A stretch of 8,187 bases of DNA from Bacillota bacterium. GTDB lineage: Bacteria > Bacillota > Clostridia > Peptostreptococcales > Anaerovoracaceae. The notes below the pieces were generated by a model that worked only from the letters and a program-made list of their open reading frames with translations, searched no databases and was not told the origin of the DNA. Where the stretch lies: contig JAFYFK010000258.1 of the NCBI GenBank assembly GCA_017543805.1, positions 1-8,187 on the forward strand, given 5' to 3'. The position numbers and the translations under genes were made by a program. This document shows, one piece after another, positions 7,181 through 8,187 of this stretch (its first letter is position 1; every line of letters starts with the position of its first letter).

Positions 7181-8187
7181 GCCGGATCACCCGCCTTTCC
7201 TAGGCTGCAGCGTATGTATGTGTTTCCGTCTTCCGTGAAGCAAGACGCGGAAGCTGTTTCAGGAAGGTCAAGGCTGACGCCTTCGAGTGACATTTTAAAC
7301 AGCGATCCGCCGATCGATATCTGAAGGCCTTTCAACTCCGGCAGAGAAGCTTCGAGCGCGGACTCAAACAGAGAATACGCGCCGATCACGGACTGTGACG
7401 GGACCTCCGCCCCGCCTTCAAAATACAGACCTGCCGGCACCCCGGTCTCCCTGACCGAACGCAGGGACTCGGCTATGGCAAGGCTCAGTTCCTCCGTGTT
7501 CATCTCCTCCCTGTCTGCCGCGATAAGGGTCAGATTGGCGAAGCGCTTTATGTAAGCCGCGTAAACACAGAGCAGCTTAAGGTCCTCGTCAAGATGCGAG
7601 GGATCCTCCTCAGCGCGGGAGCACAGCTCCGTTATCTTCTGAGACTGCGGAAGCACCTTGCCGGCAATGTCGTCATAGACCCTGGTCTTTGCCTCTATGC
7701 TGGCGCGCTCCTTTTTTAAGTCGTTCTCGAGGCGTATAAGCTCGGCCTCTTCAGCCAGATGTTCGCCCAGTTCCTCAAGCTCGCTGTTTATCTGGTCCAG
7801 CTCCGTCGTGTCGTCCTGCCAGTACACATACCCGCCGGATACCGGCTTTCTGTGCACGCGCGTATGGCTGTCCAGGGAAATGGCGGCCTCCGATGAAAGC
7901 TGCTCTTTTGTAAGCTGAGCAGCCTTGTTGCTCCGATAGATGACATTGTATCCGCGGTCAGCTATCTGCGAAGCCGTGTCAGATGCCTCAAACAGCTTTG
8001 CGTAACCCTCGTTGGAAGGAATAAGGCCTATATACATAAAACTCAGCCACAGAGCAGCCATGGTAAAGCATATACCCTCCGGGAGCTCGCCGAGCAAGGT
8101 GCCGTTCATGCGCGGCCAGAGGTCTGCTGCATACAGTGCAGCATAAGTCACGCCGAATACCGACGGGATGACAGGTATCCATATGAG
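7177..8187 (-). CDS. Kinase-like membrane protein lacking catalytic residues, 5' end outside window
   Basis: The frame is open to the right edge: 336 codons are visible before the TGA at 7177-7179. A GTG at 8151 is a possible start, but the 12 codons before it encode a hydrophobic run (WIPVIPSVFGV) that continues a membrane helix, so the true start probably lies beyond the window. A second helix (GICFTMAALWLSFMYIGLIP, about 8082-8023) precedes a PAS-like segment (about 7983-7795), a long charged coiled coil (about 7800-7685) and a helical region TRVYDDIAGK (about 7686-7657). That region aligns in character with IHDEMNR of the next gene but carries Tyr (codon 7675-7677) where the histidine should be. 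The C-terminal third resembles a decayed ATPase fold (LFESALEASL, about 7371-7342) with no Asn of the N-box and no DxG or GxG motifs. I infer a non-catalytic sensor partner or scaffold for the downstream kinase. No characterised homologue is recognised. Confidence 0.8.
   Translation of the reverse strand, partial: LIWIPVIPSVFGVTYAALYAADLWPRMNGTLLGELPEGICFTMAALWLSFMYIGLIPSNEGYAKLFEASDTASQIADRGYNVIYRSNKAAQLTKEQLSSEAAISLDSHTRVHRKPVSGGYVYWQDDTTELDQINSELEELGEHLAEEAELIRLENDLKKERASIEAKTRVYDDIAGKVLPQSQKITELCSRAEEDPSHLDEDLKLLCVYAAYIKRFANLTLIAADREEMNTEELSLAIAESLRSVRETGVPAGLYFEGGAEVPSQSVIGAYSLFESALEASLPELKGLQISIGGSLFKMSLEGVSLDLPETASASCFTEDGNTYIRCSLGKAGDPA

Noticed and set aside
6596..7324. Plus-strand open frame (242 codons) opposite the kinase genes
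   Set aside because: It spans the junction of two well-supported minus-strand genes, with no ribosome site or recognisable motif.
7711..7717. A-AAA-AAG slippery heptamer in the correct frame of the kinase-like gene
   Set aside because: A -1 shift would end at a stop about 13 codons later, but I see no clear stimulatory hairpin downstream and no upstream ribosome-like site. Lys-Lys in a coiled coil gives this sequence by chance.
8149..8151. GTG as the true start of the right-end gene
   Set aside because: The frame stays open upstream to the edge and encodes a hydrophobic helix continuous with the protein, so the gene very likely begins outside the window.

Overview
The window reads as an ordinary chromosomal segment of an anaerobic Gram-positive bacterium, most likely in the Clostridia. 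The grounds are a 604-residue lepA directly coupled to hemW, purine-rich Shine-Dalgarno sites of the AGGAGG type, extended -10 promoters in AT-rich gaps, compact intrinsic terminators, and receptor kinases of a style common in Lachnospiraceae and relatives. The genus cannot be told from the sequence. All seven supported genes lie on the minus strand, so transcription runs from high to low coordinates. No tRNA, rRNA, CRISPR array, insertion sequence or prophage gene is visible, and no gap exceeds 100 bases.

From right to left, 8187 to 5250 is a signalling operon. It starts outside the window with a membrane protein built like a histidine kinase but lacking the phospho-accepting histidine and the ATP-binding boxes. 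An intact membrane histidine kinase follows (5921-7180, 4-nt overlap), then a NarL/LuxR-type response regulator (5311-5931, 11-nt overlap). A strong hairpin terminator closes the operon at 5286-5250.

Next is a translation/heme block. lepA (elongation factor 4) begins almost on top of its own promoter, which suggests a leaderless or nearly leaderless mRNA. hemW (radical SAM, heme chaperone type) follows with an ATGA overlap. In many Firmicutes hrcA-grpE-dnaK-dnaJ comes after hemW. Here it is instead followed by panB (ketopantoate hydroxymethyltransferase), which has its own promoter, an inverted repeat over the -10 box, and its own terminator.

The left end (1-1271) holds a second, unrelated membrane histidine kinase with all classical boxes. 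It is cut by the window edge just after the G2 box and may be a hybrid kinase. Its promoter appears to sit in the tail of the panB terminator.

The most interesting item is the degenerate-kinase, kinase and regulator trio. The rest is mainly housekeeping genes with some compact regulatory architecture. Nothing here amounts to a clear, wholly new system.
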